From positions 1-5,358 of the forward strand of contig JAKASH010000278.1 of the NCBI GenBank assembly GCA_021828225.1: 5,358 bases of DNA, written 5' to 3'. Below, one piece after another: positions 1-5,358 of the stretch. Source of the stretch: Acidobacteriota bacterium (GTDB taxonomy: Bacteria > Acidobacteriota > Terriglobia > UBA7540). A program made the position numbers and the translations under genes. Under the pieces are notes generated by a model, which saw only the letters and a program-made list of their open reading frames with translations, searched no databases and was not told where the DNA came from. Within the stretch, counting starts at the first letter, position 1. Every line of letters starts with the position of its first letter.

Positions 1-1
1 C

Positions 2-1036
2 ACCAATTGGGTCTTGGAGCCAGCCGCAAATTGTTTCAGGACGGGAAACCACCTTGGCATCCAGCCCCACGGCTTTAAGGACAGCATTGACTTCGCCGTT
101 GACGAACTGGAAGAAATCACTGGCATTCGCGTCGAGGCGCCGATCAACCGGAAAGGAGCTGAGATTCTCTTCATCGTTCCTTCCGCTGATTACTTCGGGA
201 CTCCGCACTATTACACGCTGCTCGGATACCTGCTGCTCTTTCACGAGATCGGGCTGGATTACACCTTCAGCGCGTACGCGTCGGAGGGAGGCAACTTCGG
301 GCTCTTCAGTTCGCACGAAATGATGAAGCGGCTGAACGCCAAGATGTACGCCGAAGCCAAGCGGCTGGGCGTGAAATGGATTCTCGGCGGCGAGTGCGGA
401 CACATGTGGCGCGTGGTCCACCAATACATGAACACCGTGAACGGGCCGGCTGATTTTCTTGAAGAGCCGGTTTCGCCGATTACCGGAACTCGCTTTGAGA
501 ATGCGCGCGCTACCAAGATGGTCCACATCTGTGAATTTACCTCCGACCTGATTCACAACAACAAGCTGAAGCTCGATCCGAGCCGCAATGATCACTGGAA
601 GGTGACTTTCCATGACTCCTGCAATCCGGCCCGGGCGATGGGGCTTCTGGAAGAACCGCGCTACATCCTGCGGAATGTCAGTAACCATTTCTACGAGATG
701 CCTGAAAACACCATCCGCGAGCAGACTTTCTGCTGCGGCAGCGGTGCTGGCCTGGGTACAGATGAAAACATTGAGATGCGGTTGCGCGGCGGCCTACCGC
801 GGGCAAATGCCGTCAAGTACGTTCGGGACAAACACGGTGTGAACCTGCTGACCTGCATCTGCGCCATCGACAAGGCCACCCTGCCGACAGCGCTCGAATA
901 CTGGGTTCCCGGAGTCGAGGTTGGAGGGGTCCACGAACTTGTGGGCAATGCTCTGGTGATGAAGGGAGAAAAAGAGAGGACCACCGATGTGCGGGGTGAG
1001 CCACTTCAGCAAAAGGAGGCGGTCGTCAATGCGTGA
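2..1036 (+). CDS. dsrK: DsrK, HdrD-like Fe-S subunit of the DsrMKJOP complex (5' partial)
   Basis: Cytoplasmic Fe-S subunit that in the Dsr complex pairs with cytochrome b DsrM and is thought to act on the DsrC disulfide/trisulfide. The frame is open through the left edge, so the TTG at 14 is internal. By comparison with the full-length paralogue at 3509-5017, about 185 N-terminal residues, including the ferredoxin domain, are missing. What remains are two CCG-type domains. The first has GGECGH with its Cys at nt 395. The second has HDSCN (Cys at nt 620), FCCGSGAG (Cys pair at nt 731-736) and CICAID (Cys at nt 854 and 860), giving C-X36-CC-X39-C-X-C. This cysteine set is the site of the special [4Fe-4S] cluster in HdrB/HdrD-type proteins. 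The C-terminal GVHELVGNALV stretch is, from memory, typical of true DsrK. The last Cys of the usual CXXC aligns with Asp (nt 869-871). The gene directly precedes and overlaps dsrJ by 8 nt. Alternatives such as HmeD or TmcB are less likely given the J-O-P context. Confidence 0.87.
   Translation, partial: TNWVLEPAANCFRTGNHLGIQPHGFKDSIDFAVDELEEITGIRVEAPINRKGAEILFIVPSADYFGTPHYYTLLGYLLLFHEIGLDYTFSAYASEGGNFGLFSSHEMMKRLNAKMYAEAKRLGVKWILGGECGHMWRVVHQYMNTVNGPADFLEEPVSPITGTRFENARATKMVHICEFTSDLIHNNKLKLDPSRNDHWKVTFHDSCNPARAMGLLEEPRYILRNVSNHFYEMPENTIREQTFCCGSGAGLGTDENIEMRLRGGLPRANAVKYVRDKHGVNLLTCICAIDKATLPTALEYWVPGVEVGGVHELVGNALVMKGEKERTTDVRGEPLQQKEAVVNA
1011..1019 (+). promoter_or_regulatory. Ribosome binding site of dsrJ
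   Basis: AAAAGGAGG is a near-perfect anti-16S match ending 9 nt before the ATG at 1029. It lies inside the dsrK coding end. It decides the dsrJ start against the in-frame ATG at 987, which would add 14 residues including a basic KRRR run in front of the signal anchor. Confidence 0.85.
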
Positions 1037-1424
1037 CAGGGTTTGGATTATTGCCGGCCTCTTTCTGTTCCTCGGGCTCGTCACGTACCCGGTGTGGCAC
1101 GACCTGGTTGCGCACACAACCTCGAAGCCGCCAGTTCTTGTTCTGCCCGCGCACGAAAAGCAGTGTGTGGCGCCCCTCAGTTATATGCGCACCTCACATA
1201 TGAAACTGTTGCTGGAGTGGCGGCAGGAAGTCGTCCGGGAAGACAAATCGAAATATGTGGCGTTCAACGGAAAGGTTTACGACATGAAGCTTTCAGGGAC
1301 CTGCCTGAGCTGTCATAGCCAGCAGGAGTTCTGTACGCGGTGCCACAACTACGTTGGCGTCCGGACTCCATACTGCTGGAACTGCCACCTGGACCCCGCG
1401 AAAGTCAAGAGGAGTGCTCGATGA
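1029..1424 (+). CDS. dsrJ: DsrJ, membrane-anchored periplasmic triheme cytochrome c
   Basis: Triheme c-type cytochrome of the DsrMKJOP complex, 131 aa with the start at 1029. A single N-terminal hydrophobic segment (about residues 5-22) acts as signal anchor, and the rest should be periplasmic. Three CXXCH heme motifs are packed into the last 40 residues: CLSCH (92-96), CTRCH (102-106) and CWNCH (116-120). Ahead of them is the conserved DsrJ block around Cys46 (QCVAP) and YMRTSHM (52-58). Family knowledge: DsrJ of Allochromatium vinosum carries one heme with unusual His/Cys ligation, and its Cys46 is the proposed ligand. The Cys here is also residue 46, and is the only cysteine outside the heme motifs. 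A Met in the YMRTSHM block could serve the His/Met heme. The gene overlaps dsrK by 8 nt and dsrO by 4 nt (ATGA). Size, heme count and neighbours all fit DsrJ. Confidence 0.94.
   Translation: MRDRVWIIAGLFLFLGLVTYPVWHDLVAHTTSKPPVLVLPAHEKQCVAPLSYMRTSHMKLLLEWRQEVVREDKSKYVAFNGKVYDMKLSGTCLSCHSQQEFCTRCHNYVGVRTPYCWNCHLDPAKVKRSAR
1407..1414 (+). promoter_or_regulatory. Ribosome binding site of dsrO
   Basis: AAGAGGAG lies 6 nt before the ATG at 1421, inside the 3' end of dsrJ. It supports that start over the upstream in-frame ATG at 1340, which would lie within the dsrJ heme-binding region and would mask the export signal of DsrO. Confidence 0.8.
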
Positions 1425-2197
1425 AGATCACACGAAAGGAATTCCTGAAGTTGTCGGGAGCCTGCCTGGTCGCACTCTCCGGGAAAAAGGCCCTGGCGGT
1501 TCTCGATAGTCCCGGGAAAAGCCAAACCTCTTCGGCTTCCGGGTCCAAGGCGAGTAAGCAATTGGGAATGATCGTGGATACGCGCAAATGCATCAAGGAC
1601 CAGGGCTGCACCAAGTGTATCGAGGCTTGTACCCAGGCGCACAACATCCCTTCTTTCCAGGACCCGGCCCACCAGATCAAGTGGATCTGGAAGAAGCCCT
1701 TTGATGATCTCTTTTCTTCTTATGAGACTCAGTATCTGGAGACTTCGCTCAAAGACGAATCGACGCCGGTATTATGCAACCACTGTGATAATCCTCCCTG
1801 TGTGAGGGTATGTCCTACGGGAGCGACTTGGAAGAGGAAAGAAGACGGCATCGTCATGATGGACTGGCACCGTTGCATCGGCTGCCGGTTTTGCATGGCG
1901 GCCTGCCCTTATGGAGCGCGAAGCTTCAACTGGGTTGACCCCCGTCCGCACATCGAGACGCTGAATCCCGATTTTCCAACCCGGACGAAGGGCGTGGTGG
2001 AGAAGTGCACTTTCTGTTCAGAACGGCTGGCCAAGGGTCAGGTGCCGGCGTGCGTTGAAGCTTGTCCTGAGAAGGCGTTGGTGTTTGGCGATGTGAATGA
2101 CCCCAAGTCTGAGATCAGACAATTGCTCGCCAAGAGTTACACCTTGCGCCGACGGCCCGAACTGGGAACCGGGCCAAACATTTATTACCTCGTTTGA
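1421..2197 (+). CDS. dsrO: DsrO, exported four-cluster ferredoxin subunit
   Basis: Periplasmic Fe-S protein of the Dsr complex that should pass electrons between DsrP and the hemes of DsrJ. It has 258 aa, in the usual range. The N-terminus looks like a Tat signal: TRKEFLK (residues 4-10), a short hydrophobic stretch (11-21) and a possible Ala-X-Ala cleavage site at 24-26. The usual Arg-Arg pair is Arg-Lys here. The mature part holds four cysteine quartets of the NrfC/DmsB type, enough for four [4Fe-4S] clusters: C57-x5-C63-x2-C66-x3-C70; C119-x2-C122-x4-C127-x3-C131; C152-x2-C155-x2-C158-x3-C162; C196-x2-C199-x11-C211-x3-C215. No quartet is damaged. The start at 1421 overlaps the dsrJ stop as ATGA. 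NrfC- and HybA-like proteins share this fold, but a triheme DsrJ before it and a NrfD-type protein after it make DsrO the best call. Confidence 0.94.
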   Translation: MKITRKEFLKLSGACLVALSGKKALAVLDSPGKSQTSSASGSKASKQLGMIVDTRKCIKDQGCTKCIEACTQAHNIPSFQDPAHQIKWIWKKPFDDLFSSYETQYLETSLKDESTPVLCNHCDNPPCVRVCPTGATWKRKEDGIVMMDWHRCIGCRFCMAACPYGARSFNWVDPRPHIETLNPDFPTRTKGVVEKCTFCSERLAKGQVPACVEACPEKALVFGDVNDPKSEIRQLLAKSYTLRRRPELGTGPNIYYLV

Positions 2198-2199
2198 GG
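2196..2199 (+). promoter_or_regulatory. Ribosome binding site of dsrP, on the dsrO stop codon
   Basis: GAGG shares its first two bases with the TGA stop of dsrO and ends 8 nt before the ATG at 2208. A ribosome ending on dsrO would sit on this site, suggesting coupled translation. The match is short, so the next in-frame ATG (2214, giving MLEKAM) remains possible. Confidence 0.55.
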
Positions 2200-2207
2200 C
2201 GCTGCCG

Positions 2208-3521
2208 ATGTTTATGCTCGAAAAAGCAATGACGGGTAGCCGGCGATACTGGACCTTGGTCGGCGTCCTGCTCGCAGTGATCGCGGTTGCGTTTGGTTTT
2301 TATCTTTACCAGCTCAACTATGGCCTGGGTCTTACTGGTATGAGCCGGAACGTCTCGTGGGGGCTCTACATCGGTCAGTTCACTTTTATGGTTGGCGTTG
2401 CCGCCTCTGCGGTCATGGTGGTGCTGCCTTATTACTTGCACAACCACAAGGAATTCGCCCGCATGACCATCCTCGGGGAGTTCCTGGCGGTGTCTGCCGT
2501 AACCATGTGCATGCTGTTTATCTTCATCGATATGGGGCAACCCATGCGGGTTTTCAATGTCATCCTCTATCCACAGTTCCGCTCTGTCATGTTCTGGGAC
2601 ATGCTCTCACTTACCGGCTATCTCGTGCTGAATGCCACCATCACGCTGGTGACCTTGCACGCTGAACAACAGGACGCTCATCCGCCCCACTGGATCAAGC
2701 CCATTATCCTCCTGTCGATTCCCTGGGCGATCAGCATCCACACCGTAACAGGATTCCTGTACAGTGGCTTGCCCGGCAGGCTCGGATGGCGGACTGCGAT
2801 CATGGCACCGCGCTTTCTCGCATCGGCTTTCGCCGCAGGACCTGCCTTGCTGATCCTGCTGTGTTTCTTGTTGCGCAGGCAGACGGGCTACGACGTCGGC
2901 AAGAAAGCAATCAATGGGCTTGCCGTCATCGTCACCTACGCGATGGTCATCAACGTGTTTTTCATTCTCATGGAATTCTTTACCGCCATGTACAGCCGCG
3001 TGCCGGGACTGACGGAGGATTTCCAGGATTTGTATCTGGGGACGGTGATCCACACATCACTCCTGCCCTGGGGCCGGACCTCCTTAGTCCTGATGGCCGG
3101 CGCATTGGTCTTCCTGCTTGTACCCAGACTGCGACGAAATGAAAGGACCCTCGCGGTGGCTTGCGTGCTCGTTTTCTCATCCCTGTGGATTGACAAGGGT
3201 GTCTGTCTGGTGGTGGGCGGTTTCATCCCTTCTCCGCTGGGAACCATCACCCGCTACGTTCCGACCCTGCCGGAGCTGACCATCACACTGGGCGTGTGGG
3301 CAGTAGGAGCGTTGATGATTACTGTCTTCTATAAAATCGCTCTGGCAGTGGAAATCGCGAAGGAAGCTTCTTATGTTCCGGCTTACGAACTCACCGGGAC
3401 GGCAAGTGCAATCGGTTCACAGGCGCATGCCCGTAGAGGCGTCACTGCTCCAGGTTCCAGCGCGGCCGGCCAGGCAAACGAAGGGGTTTCCGGAAAAGGT
3501 AGGGAACAATGGCATCAGTAA
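2208..3521 (+). CDS. dsrP: DsrP, NrfD-family ten-helix membrane subunit
   Basis: Integral membrane quinone-interacting subunit of the Dsr complex, NrfD/PsrC family, partner of DsrO. It has 437 aa from the ATG at 2208; starts at 2214 or 2229 would shorten it by 2 or 7 residues. Ten hydrophobic segments can be seen at about residues 15-35, 54-77, 86-108, 129-150, 164-184, 201-222, 235-258, 291-306, 313-340 and 358-380, the number expected for DsrP. NrfD-family marks include WGLYIGQFTF (51-60), the D-x-G-x-P-x-R motif DMGQPMR (108-114), and a His-Thr (178-179) followed by GWRTAIMAPRFL (193-204). After the last helix comes a hydrophilic tail of about 45 residues rich in Gly, Ala, Ser and Gln (393-437) with no recognisable motif. 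The tail is longer than I expect for the family. The end overlaps the next gene by 13 nt. Confidence 0.93.
   Translation: MFMLEKAMTGSRRYWTLVGVLLAVIAVAFGFYLYQLNYGLGLTGMSRNVSWGLYIGQFTFMVGVAASAVMVVLPYYLHNHKEFARMTILGEFLAVSAVTMCMLFIFIDMGQPMRVFNVILYPQFRSVMFWDMLSLTGYLVLNATITLVTLHAEQQDAHPPHWIKPIILLSIPWAISIHTVTGFLYSGLPGRLGWRTAIMAPRFLASAFAAGPALLILLCFLLRRQTGYDVGKKAINGLAVIVTYAMVINVFFILMEFFTAMYSRVPGLTEDFQDLYLGTVIHTSLLPWGRTSLVLMAGALVFLLVPRLRRNERTLAVACVLVFSSLWIDKGVCLVVGGFIPSPLGTITRYVPTLPELTITLGVWAVGALMITVFYKIALAVEIAKEASYVPAYELTGTASAIGSQAHARRGVTAPGSSAAGQANEGVSGKGREQWHQ
3496..3504 (+). promoter_or_regulatory. Ribosome binding site of the second dsrK-like gene
   Basis: AAGGTAGGG sits inside the end of dsrP. 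Its AAGG part is 9 nt from the ATG at 3509, and the AGGG part only 4 nt away. The spacing favours 3509 over the in-frame ATG at 3521, though the latter would also be reachable from AGGG and would remove only four residues. Confidence 0.55.
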
Positions 3522-5017
3522 TGAAGTCTCTCACGCGGCCGCTGACATCAGAGGAAAGGGAAAAGGCTTTTGCCTCCCGGAAGAAAGAGGAAGTTATCGA
3601 GCGCCAGCGCTTGCCCGTACGTTATCACGTTGAAGATTTCGACGTCGAAGACCGGCCGCGGCGCTTCCTGGAAGCATTTGCTTCAATCCTGAAGCATACC
3701 AACTACCGTCTGGCGTTGGACCATTACATCCGGGTCACTTCCAGATGTGCGCGTTGCGCGGTTGCCTGCCCCATCTACGACGCCACCCACGATCCACACG
3801 ACATTCCCTGCTACCGTTCAGAACTGCTGCTTTCCATTTATCGCAGACACTTCACGGTCTCAGGAATCCTGCGCGCGCGCGTGCTGGGCGATCCCGGTCT
3901 AACCGACGAGAAAATTCAGGAATTGGCAGACTCTTACTATAACTGCACCGCCTGCCGGCGCTGCCACTTTGATTGCCCCATGGGTATTGACCACGCTCTG
4001 GTCACTCATCTGGGCCGTTATATCCTTTCGGAGATCGGCATTGCGCCACGGGCGCTTGTCGTGAGCACGCGCGAGCAGTTGATCGGTGCCACCGGCAACA
4101 CTTCTGCCATTCCAGTGCCTGCACTCATCGACACGCTCGAGTTCCTGACCGAAGACATACAGGATGAAAAGGGCGTCCACGTGCCGTTCCCGGTCGACCA
4201 GGAAGGCGCAGAGTACATCTTCTTTACCGCCGTTTCGGACTACATGATGGAAGCGGAGACCCTCAAGGGTATCGCCGCTGTCATGAAGGCGACAGGCGAC
4301 AGTTGGACGATCGGCACCGGATACTATGACGGCATTAATTACGGCCTTTTCTACAGCGATCACATCATGGAGCATGTCCTCCAAAAGATCCAGGCAGAAG
4401 CACAACGGCTAAAAGCCAAGAAAATCCTGATGGGTGAATGCGGGCACGCGTCGCGAACCGCCAAATACTTTTATCCCACCTATTGTGGCGGCAAGGATGC
4501 GCTGCCTGTGATCAGCATCCTGGAGTACACGCAGAAGGCTTTGAAAGAAGGCCGGATCAAGCTCGACCCGAAGATCCTTTCTGAACGGGTGACTTATCAC
4601 GATCCCTGCAATTTTGCTCGAACGGGCTGGATTGTGAATCAGCCGCGCGAGGTTCTTAAGGCCTTTTGCCGGGACTATGCGGAGATGGTACCAAACGGTC
4701 GGAGCAATCTCTGCTGCGGCGGCGGAGGCGGAACGGTTTCGATCGATGAGGTACGGTCCTACCGAACTACAGTCAGTGGAAGGCTGAAGGCCGAGCAGAT
4801 CCTGAGGACAGGGGCGAACTACTGTGTTGCGCCTTGCGCCAACTGCAAGAAGCAACTGCGGGAGCTTATGGAGGACCAAGGCATTAACTGCGAAATTGTT
4901 GGCCTGCATGACCTGATCTACAAGGCGATTATTCTTCCGGCAGATCCAAAGTTAGAGGAAGAGCCTGAAGCCTCAGGTGGCGATTCGGTCTCATTGTCGG
5001 AGGGAGGCGCATTGTGA
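3509..5017 (+). CDS. Second DsrK/HdrD-like Fe-S protein (K2), divergent paralogue
   Basis: Complete 502-aa cytoplasmic Fe-S protein, with no signal peptide or membrane helix, homologous along its length to the partial DsrK at the left edge (shared TGN, GAE, NxGLF, AEAxRL, GECGH, HDxCN and CCG blocks). An N-terminal linker of about 70 charged residues is followed by a ferredoxin domain. Its second cluster motif is complete (C146, C149, C152, C156-Pro). The first shows only C80, C83 and C87-Pro, with C101 a possible fourth ligand. Two CCG domains follow: GECGH with C311, then C367-X34-C402-C403-X39-C443-X2-C446, the full five-cysteine motif of HdrB/HdrD. Extra cysteines lie at 387 and 439. The C-terminal 25 residues are acidic and disordered-looking. 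By family, it should act on a disulfide or thiol partner using electrons from the cytochrome b encoded next to it. Its substrate is unknown; DsrC, a heterodisulfide or another thiol protein are all possible. TmcB is a related alternative. A symbol is withheld because it is not the canonical DsrK of this operon. Confidence 0.85.
   Translation: MASVMKSLTRPLTSEEREKAFASRKKEEVIERQRLPVRYHVEDFDVEDRPRRFLEAFASILKHTNYRLALDHYIRVTSRCARCAVACPIYDATHDPHDIPCYRSELLLSIYRRHFTVSGILRARVLGDPGLTDEKIQELADSYYNCTACRRCHFDCPMGIDHALVTHLGRYILSEIGIAPRALVVSTREQLIGATGNTSAIPVPALIDTLEFLTEDIQDEKGVHVPFPVDQEGAEYIFFTAVSDYMMEAETLKGIAAVMKATGDSWTIGTGYYDGINYGLFYSDHIMEHVLQKIQAEAQRLKAKKILMGECGHASRTAKYFYPTYCGGKDALPVISILEYTQKALKEGRIKLDPKILSERVTYHDPCNFARTGWIVNQPREVLKAFCRDYAEMVPNGRSNLCCGGGGGTVSIDEVRSYRTTVSGRLKAEQILRTGANYCVAPCANCKKQLRELMEDQGINCEIVGLHDLIYKAIILPADPKLEEEPEASGGDSVSLSEGGAL
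5001..5007 (+). promoter_or_regulatory. Ribosome binding site supporting a GTG start
   Basis: AGGGAGG ends 6 nt before the GTG at 5014. No ATG lies at a suitable distance in this frame, so this site is the main reason for choosing the GTG, which overlaps the preceding TGA as GTGA. Confidence 0.75.
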
Positions 5018-5358
5018 CGGGATGGATTGACTTTGGTCGCGGCCCGCTATTCCGTCTTTGCTTTGCATTGATGGTGCTGGGGCTGCTGCGTATCTTCCTC
5101 GTGACTTTGCTGGGCGTGAAGGAGGCCTACCAGCGGAATTCAGACAAGATTGTGTCCTGGAAAGAGATTCGCCGTCAGACCCTGGGTTGGCTGTTTCCCG
5201 TCGGGCGCCTCTGGAGACAACGGCCGATCTACAGTGTGCTCTCCTTCCTTTTCCATTTCGGGATGATCGTGACGCCGATTTTTCTTGCTTCCCACATCCT
5301 GCTGTGGCGCAACTCGGTGGGGTTTGGCTGGCCAGCCCTTCCGCAAAGAGTGGCGAAC
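5014..5358 (+). CDS. DsrM/NarI-type cytochrome b membrane subunit (3' partial)
   Basis: The N-terminal 115 residues of a membrane protein that runs off the right edge. From the GTG at 5014 the protein begins MTGWIDFGRGPLFR. A first hydrophobic segment covers about residues 12-35 and a second about 72-98. Between them is a basic loop of about 35 residues (QRNSDKIVSWKEIRRQ). The second helix carries FHFG with His81 and ASHIL with His94, 13 residues apart, with TPIFLASHI between; this resembles the heme-b ligating helix of the NarI/DsrM/TmcC group. By analogy it would oxidise or reduce the quinone pool through heme b and exchange electrons with the K2 protein encoded just before it (4 nt overlap). 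In canonical dsr operons M precedes K; here it follows. Full length should be roughly 220-400 aa in related proteins, so most is missing and the exact subfamily cannot be settled. Confidence 0.78.
   Translation, partial: MTGWIDFGRGPLFRLCFALMVLGLLRIFLVTLLGVKEAYQRNSDKIVSWKEIRRQTLGWLFPVGRLWRQRPIYSVLSFLFHFGMIVTPIFLASHILLWRNSVGFGWPALPQRVAN

Noticed and set aside
14..16. TTG as the start of the first gene
   Set aside because: The frame stays open to the left edge, and DsrK needs a ferredoxin domain of about 185 more residues upstream, so this is an internal Leu codon.
987..1028. N-terminal extension of DsrJ from the ATG at 987
   Set aside because: The strong ribosome site at 1011-1019 serves the ATG at 1029, and the shorter form puts Cys46 and the signal anchor at family positions.
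1455..1466. Possible lipoprotein cleavage site at Cys15 of DsrO
   Set aside because: Ser occupies the -3 position where Leu, Val or Ile is expected, and a Tat-type signal with an ALA site explains the region better.
2607..3053. Antisense open frame opposite dsrP
   Set aside because: It has a biased, low-hydrophobicity composition typical of the reverse of a membrane protein gene, no ribosome site, and the + strand gene is certain.
3871..3883. Alternating GC run as a structural (Z-DNA) or repeat element
   Set aside because: It is short and encodes Arg-Ala-Arg-Val in a conserved gene, so codon bias is enough to explain it.
3899..4909. Two antisense open frames opposite the K2 gene
   Set aside because: Long reverse frames are expected in GC-rich coding DNA. 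No domain is recognised, and they lie wholly within a conserved gene.
5140..5346. Short antisense frame near the right edge
   Set aside because: The + strand frame here reads as a cytochrome b with paired helix histidines and a good GTG start. The reverse product resembles nothing and is highly charged.
2..5358. Identity as Hmc, Qrc or nitrite-reductase (Nrf) complex
   Set aside because: Hmc and Qrc have large multiheme or molybdopterin-like subunits that are absent here. Nrf lacks the HdrD-like and short triheme proteins. J with Cys46 plus K points to Dsr.

Overview
The window is a single, gap-free run of six genes on the + strand. It encodes most of a Dsr-type transmembrane electron-transfer complex (DsrMKJOP family) plus a second, divergent DsrK/DsrM-like pair. 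In order: the C-terminal two thirds of a DsrK (2-1036, cut by the left edge), the triheme cytochrome DsrJ (1029-1424), the four-cluster periplasmic ferredoxin DsrO (1421-2197), the NrfD-type membrane subunit DsrP (2208-3521), a complete second DsrK/HdrD-like protein (3509-5017), and the N-terminal 115 residues of a cytochrome-b membrane protein of the DsrM/NarI type (5014-5358, cut by the right edge). The K-J-O-P order is that of the known dsrMKJOP operon, so a dsrM is expected just upstream of the window.

Neighbouring genes overlap by 4 to 13 nt. The one exception is O/P, which are 10 nt apart with the ribosome binding site sitting on the dsrO stop codon. This points to one translationally coupled transcript whose promoter and terminator both lie outside the window. 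I see no RNA gene, insertion sequence, CRISPR array, long repeat or non-coding stretch.

The parts work together as follows. DsrM (cytochrome b) and DsrK (cytoplasmic HdrD-like Fe-S protein) form the module that links the quinone pool to a cytoplasmic thiol/disulfide partner, thought to be the DsrC trisulfide of the sulfite reductase pathway. DsrJ, DsrO and DsrP form a periplasm-facing module that links the quinone pool to periplasmic redox chemistry. The K2-M2 pair behind dsrP repeats the first module with K and M in reversed order, and its K protein keeps different cysteines at its putative active site. It may give the cell a second cytoplasmic disulfide-reducing or thiol-oxidising branch on the same operon.

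The organism is a bacterium with dissimilatory sulfur metabolism. Presence of J, O and P with export signals suggests a diderm, because Gram-positive and archaeal sulfate reducers often have only DsrMK. The moderately high G+C and the tandem K-J-O-P-K-M arrangement made me think of uncultured soil or wetland lineages such as Acidobacteriota, but this is a weak inference. The window alone cannot tell sulfite reduction from sulfur oxidation.
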